From assembly GCF_050699935.1 (NCBI RefSeq), contig NZ_JBOHGB010000018.1, positions 1-64,000 on the forward strand: a stretch of 64,000 bases of DNA, given 5' to 3'. Of the stretch, positions 7,520 through 15,515 are shown piece after piece. The notes beneath the pieces are model-generated. The model worked only from the letters and a program-made list of their open reading frames with translations, was not told where the DNA came from and did not search any database. Position 1 is the stretch's first letter. Each line of letters begins with the position of its first letter. This DNA is from Actinophytocola sp050699935 (GTDB taxonomy: Bacteria > Actinomycetota > Actinomycetes > Mycobacteriales > Pseudonocardiaceae). Both the position numbers and the translations under genes were made by a program.

Positions 7520-7990
7520 CTAATTGTGATGTCCAGCCAGGTTGTTCAATCGGCTGATGGGTGGGGAGGCCGCCCAGGGCTGAGTGGGGCCGGTGCTGGT
7601 TGGACTGGTGGAGCCATCCTGCCGGTGTGGTTCGGCGTGTGGTTTCGGATGGGTCGTGCCACAGGTGCGAGCGGTAGGCGGATACGTTGTCGGTCCGCAC
7701 GCGTTCGAAGCGCCAGCCGCCACCGTCGGGGACGTTGCCGAATTTGGTGACATCCACGTGGATCAGCTCCCCGGGCTGGGACCGTTCTTAGCGGCGTGCG
7801 GGTTGGCCGGTGACCCGGTCGATATGGGGAGCCGGCAGCGGGTCAGTACCGCGTGCACGGTCGAGGCAGGCATCCCCAGCCGGGCGCCGATCTGGACCGG
7901 TCCCAGCCGCTGCTTCCATCGCAGATGGATGATCTTCCGCGCGGGTGGAGCGGTGCCCCGACCGCACAACGTGCCTGGGCATCACACCTA
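7520..7990 (-). pseudogene. IS481-family transposase remnant with internal deletions
   Basis: Minus-strand fragments match IS481 transposases: RKIIHLRWKQRLGPVQIGAR with LGMPASTVHAVLTR (helix-turn-helix region), then HVDVTKFGNVPDGGGWRF at the start of the DDE domain, then VRTDNVSAYRSHLWHD, and a C-terminus in another frame (HRPHSALGGLPPISRLNN, then LAGHHN and TAG/TAA). The usual N-terminus and most of the catalytic core between the first and last acidic residues are missing, and the parts lie in two or three frames, so it cannot be active. It lies head-to-tail with the IS110 remnant, on the same strand. Confidence 0.8.
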
Positions 7991-8477
7991 ACTCGTTGGC
8001 CCAGCGTCGACTTCACGAGTCGAAGGTTGGCGAACGGTGAGTGGTTGGCGGTGGCTGGGCCACTGTGGACTCGCGGGCGCGGTCGGGTTGGCTTTCGCCG
8101 CCCGGCACACGTTCCAGCGTGGCACGGGTCATCGTCATCGCAGGGCGCCCGCCACTCCTGCCGCTGTTGCCGGCCTGCCGCCGCCGGCGGTCGCCCGACG
8201 TCGAGGCCCTCAGGCGAGCCGTGACCACGGGGAGTACGGTCTGCGAATGACTGCGCTCAGGTGTCGACCGAGGCAGGCTCAACGTGCTGCGGAACACCTT
8301 CGGCACAGGGCACTGAACGGTGGGTTCTCACGGTGTGGTACTTCTCCACTTGCCACCGACGGCCCAGTTGGCGGCACGGCGCCGTCCTGTCGGGTGTGAT
8401 ACGCGGAACGCCGCCACCAGCGCAGATCCCCGTTAGGCTCTGACAATCGATACTCTTCGTTCTGGAGTCGAGGAAAC
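7991..8477. other. 487-bp region without a supported gene, upstream of the sdh operon
   Basis: No frame shows a recognisable protein. About 8352-8440 resembles the palindromic elements at 827 and 4832 (block cgacggcccagttggcgg, later ccagcg and gatcccc), possibly a third, decayed copy. The last 100 bases must contain the sdh promoter, but no clear -35/-10 pair can be assigned. A GAGGAAAC ribosome site precedes the ATG at 8478. Confidence 0.4.
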
Positions 8478-9278
8478 ATGAAGGCAGGCGTCGGTGCCCC
8501 AACCCGGGCGCAAATACCGGAGCGTACGTTTCGAACCGACCGCTGGTGGGCCTACCCACTGAGCACGGGCGCCATCCTGGTGTTCTTCACCGTGTACGCC
8601 CTGGTCCGCTACTTCATGAACGACTACTACTGGGCGCCGGCCGAGCACTACCTCACGCCGATGTACTCGCCCTGTGTCAACGAGGCGTGCGTGCCGGGGT
8701 CCAGCCACTTCGGTGAGTTCATCCCGAGCTACCCGGCATGGATCCCGATCGGGATCTTCACGTTCCTCGTGCTGCTCGGCTTCCGCGCCACCTGCTACTA
8801 CTACCGCAAGGCCGCCTACCGGTCGCTGATGTTCTCGCCGGCGGCCTGCGCGGTGCCGGAGCCGGCCAAGAAGTACTCCGGTGAGCGCAAGTTCCCGTTC
8901 GTGCTGACCAACGGGCACCGCTACTTCTTCTACGCCGCACTGCTCTTCGCCGCGATCAACACCTACGACGCGGTGTTGGCCTTCTACGGCAAGGACGGCG
9001 GCATCGGGATGGGGCTCGGCACTGTCATCATCGTCGTCAACCTGGCGATGCTGTGGGCCTACACGCTCTCCTGCCACGCGTGCCGGCACGTCATGGGTGG
9101 CAAGCTGAAGAACTTCTCCAAACACCCGCTGCGGTACCGCTACTGGCTGCTCGTGTCGAAGCTCAACCCCCGGCACGGCCTGTACGCCATGATCTCGCTG
9201 TTCACGGTGATCTTCACCGATGCCTACATCATGGCCGTCTCCGCCGGGTGGATCACCGATCTGCGCATCTTCAACTAA
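8478..9278 (+). CDS. sdhC: Succinate dehydrogenase/fumarate reductase cytochrome b-type membrane subunit
   Basis: 266 residues, mostly hydrophobic, with about five membrane spans (for example YPLSTGAILVFFTVYALVRY, WIPIGIFTFLVLLGF, YFFYAALLFAAI and GTVIIVVNLAMLWAY) and a short Cys-containing loop CVNEAC between the first two. It matches the membrane anchor of the actinobacterial Sdh1-type complex (Rv0249c-like), where one larger subunit replaces separate SdhC and SdhD; histidines in the helices are candidates for heme ligation. It is the first gene of a three-gene operon, nine bases ahead of sdhA. The complex oxidises succinate or reduces fumarate and passes electrons to or from quinone. Confidence 0.88.
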   Translation: MKAGVGAPTRAQIPERTFRTDRWWAYPLSTGAILVFFTVYALVRYFMNDYYWAPAEHYLTPMYSPCVNEACVPGSSHFGEFIPSYPAWIPIGIFTFLVLLGFRATCYYYRKAAYRSLMFSPAACAVPEPAKKYSGERKFPFVLTNGHRYFFYAALLFAAINTYDAVLAFYGKDGGIGMGLGTVIIVVNLAMLWAYTLSCHACRHVMGGKLKNFSKHPLRYRYWLLVSKLNPRHGLYAMISLFTVIFTDAYIMAVSAGWITDLRIFN

Positions 9279-9287
9279 AGAGGACTC

Positions 9288-11201
9288 ATGGTTCAGGTTC
9301 AGGTCGAGCGGTTCTCCTACGACGTTGTGGTCATCGGCGCCGGGGGCGCCGGTCTGCGGGCCGCCATCGAGGCTCGGCAGCAGGGGAAGCGCACCGCGAT
9401 CATCAGCAAGTCGTTGTTCGGCAAGGCACACACGGTGATGGCCGAGGGCGGCTGCGCCGCATCGATGGGCAACGTCAACTCGAAGGACAGCTGGCAGGTC
9501 CACTACCGCGACACCATGCGCGGCGGCAAGTTCCTCAACAACTGGCGCATGGCCGAGCTGCACGCCAAGGAGGCCCCGGAGCGGGTCTGGGAGCTCGAGA
9601 CCTACGGCGCGCTGTTCGACCGCACCAAGGACGGCAAGATCAGCCAGCGCAACTTCGGCGGCCACACCTACCCGAGGCTCGCGCACGTCGGTGACCGCAC
9701 CGGCCTCGAGATGATCCGCACGATGCAGCAGAAGATCGTGTCGCTGCAGCAGGAGGACAAGCGCGAGCACGGCGACTACGAGGCCATGCTCAAGGTCTTC
9801 GCCGAGTGCACGATCACCGAGCTGTTCAAGGACGGCGATCGGATCGCCGGCGCGTTCGGCTACTGGCGCGACACCGGCCGGTTCGTCCTCTTCGAGGCGC
9901 CCGCGATCGTGCTCGCCACCGGTGGCATCGGCAAGTCGTTCAAGGTCACCTCGAACTCGTGGGAGTACACGGGGGACGGTCACGCGCTCGCGCTGCGGGC
10001 CGGCGCCACCCTGATCAACATGGAGTTCGTCCAGTTCCACCCGACCGGCATGGTCTGGCCGCCCAGCGTGAAGGGCATCCTGGTCACCGAAGGCGTGCGG
10101 GGCGACGGCGGGGTGCTCAAGAACTCCACGGGCGAGCGCTTCATGTTCGGCTACGTCCCGGACGTGTTCAAGGGGCAGTACGCCGAGACCGAGCAGGAGG
10201 CCGACGGCTGGTACGCCGACCAGGAGAACAACCGCCGCACGCCCGATCTGCTGCCTCGCGACGAGGTGGCGCGCGCGATCAACTCCGAGGTCAAGGCCGG
10301 CCGCGGCTCACCGCACGGCGGCGTGTTCCTCGACATCGCGAGCCGGCGAACAGCGGAAGAGATCCGGCGCCTGCTGCCGTCGATGTACCATCAGTTCAAG
10401 GAACTGGCCGATGTGGACATCACCACGGAGCCCATGGAGGTCGGCCCGACCTGCCACTACGTCATGGGCGGCGTCGAGGTCGACCCGGACACCGCGTCCT
10501 CGGTCGTGCCGGGGCTGTTCGCGGCCGGTGAGGTCGCCGGCGGCATGCACGGCTCCAACCGGCTGGGCGGCAACTCGCTGTCCGACCTGATCGTGTTCGG
10601 CCGTCGCGCGGGCCTCGGCGCAGCCGAGTACGTGGACTCCCTCGAGCAGCGGCCCGGGCTGTCGCAGTCCGATGTGGACGCCGCGGCCAGCCGTGCGGTC
10701 GCGCCGTTCGACTGGCCGGCCCACGGCCAGGCGGAGAACCCGTACACCATCCACTCCGAGCTCCAGCAGTCGATGAACGACCTCGTCGGCATCATCCGCA
10801 AGGAGGAGGAGATCCAGCAGGCGCTCAACAAGCTCGTCGAGCTCAAGGAGCGGGTCCGCAGCGTGGCCATCGAGGGCCGCCGCGAGTTCAACCCCGGCTG
10901 GCACCTCGCGCTCGACCTGCGCAACATGCTGCTGGTCAGCGAGTGCGTCGCGCGTGCTGCCCTGCTGCGGACCGAGAGCCGCGGTGGGCACACCCGCGAC
11001 GACTACCCCGGCATGGACGCCCAGTGGCGCAACAAGCTGCTGGTCTGTTCGTCCACACCGGACGGCAAGGAGGCGGCGGTGACGCCGAAGGCGCAGGAGC
11101 CGATGCGGGAGGACCTGCTGGAGCTCTTCGAGCTCACCGAGCTCGAGAAGTACTACACCGACGAGGAGCTGGCAGCGCACTCGGGGAGGGCCGGAAAGTG
11201 A
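9288..11201 (+). CDS. sdhA: Succinate dehydrogenase/fumarate reductase flavoprotein subunit
   Basis: 637 residues. The N-terminal dinucleotide fold is VVVIGAGGAGLRAAIEAR, and H48 in GKAHTVMAEGG is the expected site of covalent FAD attachment. Catalytic-region motifs include FVQFHPTGM with LVTEGVRGDGG, and the C-terminal HGSNRLGGNSLSDLIVFGR. The protein catalyses succinate/fumarate interconversion on the cytoplasmic face of the membrane. The ATG is preceded by AGAGGA. It overlaps the sdhB GTG by four bases (GTGA). It resembles the Sdh1 (Rv0248c-like) branch, which lies on its own with a B subunit and a single large membrane subunit. Confidence 0.95.
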   Translation: MVQVQVERFSYDVVVIGAGGAGLRAAIEARQQGKRTAIISKSLFGKAHTVMAEGGCAASMGNVNSKDSWQVHYRDTMRGGKFLNNWRMAELHAKEAPERVWELETYGALFDRTKDGKISQRNFGGHTYPRLAHVGDRTGLEMIRTMQQKIVSLQQEDKREHGDYEAMLKVFAECTITELFKDGDRIAGAFGYWRDTGRFVLFEAPAIVLATGGIGKSFKVTSNSWEYTGDGHALALRAGATLINMEFVQFHPTGMVWPPSVKGILVTEGVRGDGGVLKNSTGERFMFGYVPDVFKGQYAETEQEADGWYADQENNRRTPDLLPRDEVARAINSEVKAGRGSPHGGVFLDIASRRTAEEIRRLLPSMYHQFKELADVDITTEPMEVGPTCHYVMGGVEVDPDTASSVVPGLFAAGEVAGGMHGSNRLGGNSLSDLIVFGRRAGLGAAEYVDSLEQRPGLSQSDVDAAASRAVAPFDWPAHGQAENPYTIHSELQQSMNDLVGIIRKEEEIQQALNKLVELKERVRSVAIEGRREFNPGWHLALDLRNMLLVSECVARAALLRTESRGGHTRDDYPGMDAQWRNKLLVCSSTPDGKEAAVTPKAQEPMREDLLELFELTELEKYYTDEELAAHSGRAGK

Positions 11202-11959
11202 GTTACAAGGCCAACTTCAAGGTCTGGCGGGGTGACGACGAGTCCGGCGAGCTGCGGGACTACATCGTCGAGGTGAACGAGGGCGAGGTCGTCCTCGACA
11301 TCATCCACCGGCTGCAGGCCACCCAGACACCCGACCTCGCCGTCCGCTGGAACTGCAAGGCCGGCAAGTGCGGCTCCTGCTCCGCGGAGATCAACGGCAC
11401 GCCGAGGCTGCTCTGCATGACCCGGATGTCGGTGTTCAGCGAGGACGAGATCATCACGGTCACGCCGCTGCGCACCTTCCCCGTCGTCCGCGACCTCGTG
11501 ACCGACGTGTCGTACAACTACGAGAAGGCACGCGAGATCCCCTCGTTCGCCCCGCCGGAGGGCGTCGGGCTCGGCGAGTACCGGATGATGCAGCAGGACG
11601 TCGAGCGCTCGCAGGAGTTCCGCAAGTGCATCGAGTGCTTCCTGTGCCAGAACACCTGCCACGTCATCCGTGACCACGAGGAGAACAAGGAGCACTTCGC
11701 CGGGCCGCGCTACCTCATGCGTGTGGCCGAGCTGGAGATGCACCCGCTGGACTCCGCGGACCGGGTCCGCGACGCGCAGGAGGAGCACGGCCTCGGCTAC
11801 TGCAACATCACCAAGTGCTGCACCGAGGTGTGCCCCGAGCACATCAAGATCACCGACAACGCGCTGATCCCGATGAAGGAACGCGTCGCCGACCGCAAGT
11901 ACGACCCGATCGTGTGGCTCGGCAACCAGTTGTTCCGCCGCGGCAGCAAGAAACGCTAG
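11198..11959 (+). CDS. sdhB: Succinate dehydrogenase/fumarate reductase iron-sulfur subunit
   Basis: 253 residues. N-terminal ferredoxin fold with [2Fe-2S] cysteines C53, C58, C61 and C73 (CKAGKCGSC then LCMT). The C-terminal part carries CIECFLCQNTCH for the [4Fe-4S] cluster and CCTEVCPE for the third cluster. It passes electrons between the flavin and the quinone site of the membrane subunit. The GTG start overlaps the sdhA stop as GTGA, so the two should be translated together. A strong hairpin follows the stop by 12 bases and ends the operon. Confidence 0.95.
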   Translation: MSYKANFKVWRGDDESGELRDYIVEVNEGEVVLDIIHRLQATQTPDLAVRWNCKAGKCGSCSAEINGTPRLLCMTRMSVFSEDEIITVTPLRTFPVVRDLVTDVSYNYEKAREIPSFAPPEGVGLGEYRMMQQDVERSQEFRKCIECFLCQNTCHVIRDHEENKEHFAGPRYLMRVAELEMHPLDSADRVRDAQEEHGLGYCNITKCCTEVCPEHIKITDNALIPMKERVADRKYDPIVWLGNQLFRRGSKKR

Positions 11960-11970
11960 TCCACACCGGA

Positions 11971-12010
11971 CGAACGACGAGGGCGCCCCCGGCAGGGGCG
12001 CCCTCGTTCG
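11971..12010. terminator. Hairpin terminator between sdhB and gluD (works for both strands)
   Basis: Inverted repeat cgaacgacgagggcgccccc / ggggcgccctcgttcg with a small loop, located in the 69-base gap between convergent genes. There is no long T-run, as usual in high-GC actinomycetes. The symmetry suits it to end both the sdh and glu transcripts. Confidence 0.8.
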
Positions 12011-12028
12011 TGTTTCGGATGGTTCTGC

Positions 12029-12943
12029 TCAGGTGGCCCGGCCCGTCTGCTGGTCGGTCATGGCCATCCCGGGCGCCTGCTCCTCGATCATCTCGGCGCC
12101 GAGCACCGCGCCGGTGCCCTTCTTGCGCCGCCGCATCCGCTTCTCCAGCCAGTTGGCGAACAAGCTCAGCAGCGAGTTGACGATGATGAAGAGCACGGCG
12201 ATGACGACCAGCGTGGCGATCGTGTTGGCGCCGTAGAAGGACGCCGCCGGGCGCGCCTGGTTGATCAGCTCGCCGAAGCCCAGCAGCGCGCCGCCGAGCG
12301 CGGTGTCCTTCACGATGACCACCAGCTGGCTCACGATCGCCGGCAGCATCGCGGTGACCGCCTGTGGCAGCAGCACGTTGGTCATCAGCTGGCCCTTGCG
12401 CATGCCGACCGCGAGCGCGGCCTCCGTCTGACCCTTGGGCAGCGACAGGATGCCGGCCCGGACCACCTCGGCGAGCACCGACGCGTTGTAGATCACCAGG
12501 CCGGTGACCACCGCGTACAGCGGGCGGATGTCCCGGTCGATGTCGGTGAACAGCGCGTACGCCTCGTTGGCGAAGAACATCAGCAGCAGCACCGGGATGG
12601 CGCGGAAGAACTCCACGATCGCGCCGGCGGTCTTGGCGACCCACGGGTGGACGGACAGCCGCGCGATGCCGAATAGTGCGCCGACCGGCAGTGCGATCAG
12701 CACCGCGAGGCCGGCCGCCTTGAGGGTGTTGAGCAGCCCTGGCAGCAGGTACGTGGTCCAGGACTCGGTACCGGCGAGATACGGGCTCCACTTCTCCCAG
12801 TCGAGCTGGTTGTTGTCGTTCATCGTGTCGAGCACCCACCACACCACGGCGGCGAGCACGACGACGAACAGGACCGCGTAGGCCGCGTTGCGCTTCCTGG
12901 TCCTGGGGCCCGGCGCGTCGAAGAGAACCGAGGGCGCGCTCAC
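12029..12943 (-). CDS. gluD: Glutamate-type ABC importer permease (GluD-like)
   Basis: 304 residues. Polar amino acid transporter permease (HisM/GlnP class) with spans near residues 20-40 and 65-90 and the inner-loop coupling motif EVVRAGILSLPKGQTEAALA, which contacts the ATPase. The GTG at 12943 is chosen because it overlaps the stop of gluC as GTGA; the frame is open to 12973. The C-terminal tail is charged and extended (RRRKKGTGAVLG onward), which is common in actinobacteria. It is the fourth gene of gluABCD. The order A-B-C-D and nearness to recA/recX match C. glutamicum, where the system imports glutamate. Confidence 0.9.
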   Translation of the reverse strand: MSAPSVLFDAPGPRTRKRNAAYAVLFVVVLAAVVWWVLDTMNDNNQLDWEKWSPYLAGTESWTTYLLPGLLNTLKAAGLAVLIALPVGALFGIARLSVHPWVAKTAGAIVEFFRAIPVLLLMFFANEAYALFTDIDRDIRPLYAVVTGLVIYNASVLAEVVRAGILSLPKGQTEAALAVGMRKGQLMTNVLLPQAVTAMLPAIVSQLVVIVKDTALGGALLGFGELINQARPAASFYGANTIATLVVIAVLFIIVNSLLSLFANWLEKRMRRRKKGTGAVLGAEMIEEQAPGMAMTDQQTGRAT

Positions 12944-13611
12944 CGTTTCACCGCCGCCTTCTTGGCCACCCAACCGAGCAGTAGCCCGGTCGGCAGGGTC
13001 AGGATCACGAAGCCGAGCGCGAAGATCGCCGCGACCAGGAAGATCGCGTCGCTCTCGTTCTCGATCATCTCCTTCATCAGCAGCGCCGCCTCGGCCACGC
13101 CGATCGCGGCGGCCACCGTGGTGTTCTTGGTGAGCGCGATCAGCACGCTGGCCAGTGGGGCGATGACCGAGCGGAACGCCTGCGGCAGCACGATGATCCG
13201 CAGCACCTGGCTGAAGCTCAGGCCCAATGCCCGGGCGGCCTCGGCCTGGCCGACCGGCACGGTGTTGATGCCCGCGCGCAGCGACTCGCAGACGAAGGTC
13301 GAGGTGTAGGCGATGAAGCCGAGCACCGCGAGCCGGAAGTTGATCTGCTCGAAGTCCTCACCGGCGAGCGTCATGCCCAGCGTCTGGTTGAGTCCGAGCG
13401 AGCAGGCCACGATGATCACTGTCAGCGGCGTGTTCCGGACGATGTTGATGTACGCCGTGCCGAACGCGCGCATGATCGGTACCGGGCTGACCCGCATCCC
13501 GACGAGGATCGTGCCCCAGATCAGCGAGCCGATGGCCGAGAGCACCGTCAGCTGCAAGGTTATCCAGAACGCCCCGAGGACGTCGTAGTCCTGGCTGAAG
13601 AAGTCGAACAC
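12940..13611 (-). CDS. gluC: Glutamate-type ABC importer permease (GluC-like)
   Basis: 223 residues with five hydrophobic segments. The EAA loop is ESLRAGINTVPVGQAEAARA followed by LGLSFSQVLRIIVLPQAFR, as in permeases of the His/Glu/Gln family. It pairs with GluD to form the membrane channel. Its ATG at 13611 lies 90 bases after the gluB stop, and a strong hairpin sits in that gap. The stop overlaps the gluD start. Substrate assignment rests on operon structure and synteny, not on residues. Confidence 0.92.
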   Translation of the reverse strand: MFDFFSQDYDVLGAFWITLQLTVLSAIGSLIWGTILVGMRVSPVPIMRAFGTAYINIVRNTPLTVIIVACSLGLNQTLGMTLAGEDFEQINFRLAVLGFIAYTSTFVCESLRAGINTVPVGQAEAARALGLSFSQVLRIIVLPQAFRSVIAPLASVLIALTKNTTVAAAIGVAEAALLMKEMIENESDAIFLVAAIFALGFVILTLPTGLLLGWVAKKAAVKR

Positions 13612-13638
13612 GGTCTATCGCACCCTCGCCCATGTGAG

Positions 13639-13673
13639 GCGGTGGCGCGCCGCTTCGCACGACGCGCCACCGC
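13639..13673 (-). terminator. Hairpin between gluB and gluC
   Basis: An 11-bp perfect stem (gcggtggcgcg paired with cgcgccaccgc) with a 13-base loop in the gap after gluB. Binding-protein genes are often followed by such a structure, which stabilises or partly terminates the transcript so that the binding protein is made in excess of the permeases. Confidence 0.65.
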
Positions 13674-13700
13674 GTGTCTCGACCGGCAGACCGAGCCGGT

Positions 13701-14543
13701 TTACTTCTCGGTGATCTCCGGCGGTTCCGGCACCTCGAAGCCGGCCGGACCCAGGTGCGTCTCGACCGCGTCGGCCCACGCGCCGTCGTCGAACATCTTC
13801 TGGATTGCGGCGTTGACGTCGTCGCGCAACTCGGTGTTGCCCTTCTCCAGGCCGACACCGTAGTTCTCGTCGCTGAAACCCTCACCAACGAGCTTGAACT
13901 TGCCCTCGTTCGCGGCCGCGAGGCCGGCGAGGATCGTGTCGTCGGTGGTGATGGCGTCGACCGCGCCGCTCTCCAGGCCGGAGATGCACTCCGAGTAGCC
14001 GCCGTACTCCTGCAGGTCGGTCTGCGCGGAGTACTCGTCCTTCACCCGCTGGGCGGAGGTGGAGCCGGTGACCGAGCACAGCTTCTTGCCGTTCATCGCG
14101 TCCGGCCCGGTGATCGAGCTGTCGTCCGCGCGGACCAGCAGGTCCTGGTGGGCGATGAAGTACGGGCCGGCGAAGTCGACCTCCTGCTTGCGCTCGTCGG
14201 TGATCGAGTACGTGGCGACGACGATGTCGACGTCACCACGCTTGATCAGGTTCTCGCGCTCGGCGGACGGGGCCTCCACCCATTCGATGTTGTTCGCCTC
14301 GACGCCGAGCTCCTTGGCGATGTAGGTCGCCACGTCCACGTCGAAGCCTTCGTAGCCGTCCGGTGTCTTCTGTCCAAGGCCCGGCTGGTCGAACTTGATG
14401 CCGATGGTCAACGACTCGGCGCCGCCGCCACCGTCGCCACCGCTGCCGCCGCCTCCGTCTTCGTTGCCGCTGCCGCAGGCCGCGAGCGCGAGGCCGGCCG
14501 CTGCGGCGATCGCACTCGCACGCAGTACTCGGCTGAACCGCAT
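13701..14543 (-). CDS. gluB: Glutamate-type ABC importer solute-binding lipoprotein
   Basis: 280 residues. Lipoprotein signal with lipobox LAAC (C23 after cleavage), then a Gly/Asp-rich flexible linker and a family 3 extracellular binding protein domain: LTIGIKFDQPGLG, YEGFDVDVATYIAKELG, VDIVVATYSITDERKQEVDF and GPYFIAHQDLLV. It captures the amino acid outside the membrane and delivers it to GluC/GluD. Two cysteines (KLCSVTG and SECISG) may form a disulfide. The ATG at 14543 is preceded by GGAAGGGACGAC. It lies between gluA (65 bases upstream) and the hairpin before gluC. Confidence 0.93.
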   Translation of the reverse strand: MRFSRVLRASAIAAAAGLALAACGSGNEDGGGGSGGDGGGGAESLTIGIKFDQPGLGQKTPDGYEGFDVDVATYIAKELGVEANNIEWVEAPSAERENLIKRGDVDIVVATYSITDERKQEVDFAGPYFIAHQDLLVRADDSSITGPDAMNGKKLCSVTGSTSAQRVKDEYSAQTDLQEYGGYSECISGLESGAVDAITTDDTILAGLAAANEGKFKLVGEGFSDENYGVGLEKGNTELRDDVNAAIQKMFDDGAWADAVETHLGPAGFEVPEPPEITEK

Positions 14544-14608
14544 GTCGTCCCTTCCGATCTGTCCACCCGCGCCACGTCCGTGACACGGGCCCCGACTTTC
14601 GTGTGTAC

Positions 14609-15364
14609 TCAGTGAGTCAGGATCTTGCTGAGGAAGTCCTTGGCCCGCGCCGACTTCGGCGCGGAGAAGAACTCGTTCGGTGTGGCGTCCTCCACGATCT
14701 CGCCGTCGGACATGAAAAGCACCCGGTTCGCGGCGTTGCGGGCGAAGCCCATCTCGTGGGTCACCACGAGCATTGTCATACCGTCCTTGGCGAGTGTGCT
14801 CATCACGTCGAGCACCTCGTTGATCATCTCGGGGTCGAGCGCCGAGGTCGGCTCGTCGAACAGCATGACCTTGGGCCGCATGGCCAGGGCGCGGGCGATC
14901 GCCGCGCGCTGCTGCTGGCCACCGGAGAGCTGGGCCGGGTACTTGTCCGCCTGGTTGGCGATGCCGACCCGCTCGAGCAGCTCCATCGCGGTGCGACGGG
15001 CATCGGCCCTCTGCGTCTTGCGCACCTTGACCGGGGCGAGCATCACGTTGTCGACGATCGTCTTGTGCGCGAACAGGTTGAACGACTGGAACACCATGCC
15101 GACGTCCGCGCGCAGGCTGGCGAGCTCGCGGCCCTCGGCGGGCAGCGGCTTGCCGTCGATCTCGATGTCGCCGGAGTCGATCGGCTCCAGGCGGTTGATC
15201 GCCCGGCACAGCGTGGACTTTCCGGAGCCAGACGGGCCCAGCACGATGACGACCTGGCCGCTAGGTACCTCGATCGTGATGTTCTTCAGTACGTGGAGCG
15301 GCCCGAAGTACTTGTCCACCTCGACCATCCGGATCATCGGTGGTGCGGTGTTCGCTTCGGTCAT
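14609..15364 (-). CDS. gluA: Glutamate-type ABC importer ATP-binding protein
   Basis: 251 residues. Complete nucleotide-binding domain: Walker A GPSGSGKST, Q-loop VGMVFQSFNLF, signature LSGGQQQRAAIARAL, Walker B VMLFDEPTSALDPE and H-loop VVTHEMGFA. It powers the GluBCD importer. The ATG at 15364 has a GGAGG four bases upstream (the frame is open to 15400 but lacks such a site). First gene of the operon and divergent from miaB; the 151-base gap must hold both promoters. Confidence 0.95.
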   Translation of the reverse strand: MTEANTAPPMIRMVEVDKYFGPLHVLKNITIEVPSGQVVIVLGPSGSGKSTLCRAINRLEPIDSGDIEIDGKPLPAEGRELASLRADVGMVFQSFNLFAHKTIVDNVMLAPVKVRKTQRADARRTAMELLERVGIANQADKYPAQLSGGQQQRAAIARALAMRPKVMLFDEPTSALDPEMINEVLDVMSTLAKDGMTMLVVTHEMGFARNAANRVLFMSDGEIVEDATPNEFFSAPKSARAKDFLSKILTH

Positions 15365-15515
15365 CAATCCTCCACGCGAGCGTGATCGGCTGCAGGCCAT
15401 CGAGACTCTAGCGGCCGGTTATTGGGCGAAACCTACCGCTCCTCCGTGCCCGGTTCATGCCGGTTGGACCACACCCAAGGTTTCAACTCGGTCACGCGTA
15501 CGCTCGGGGGCTGAG

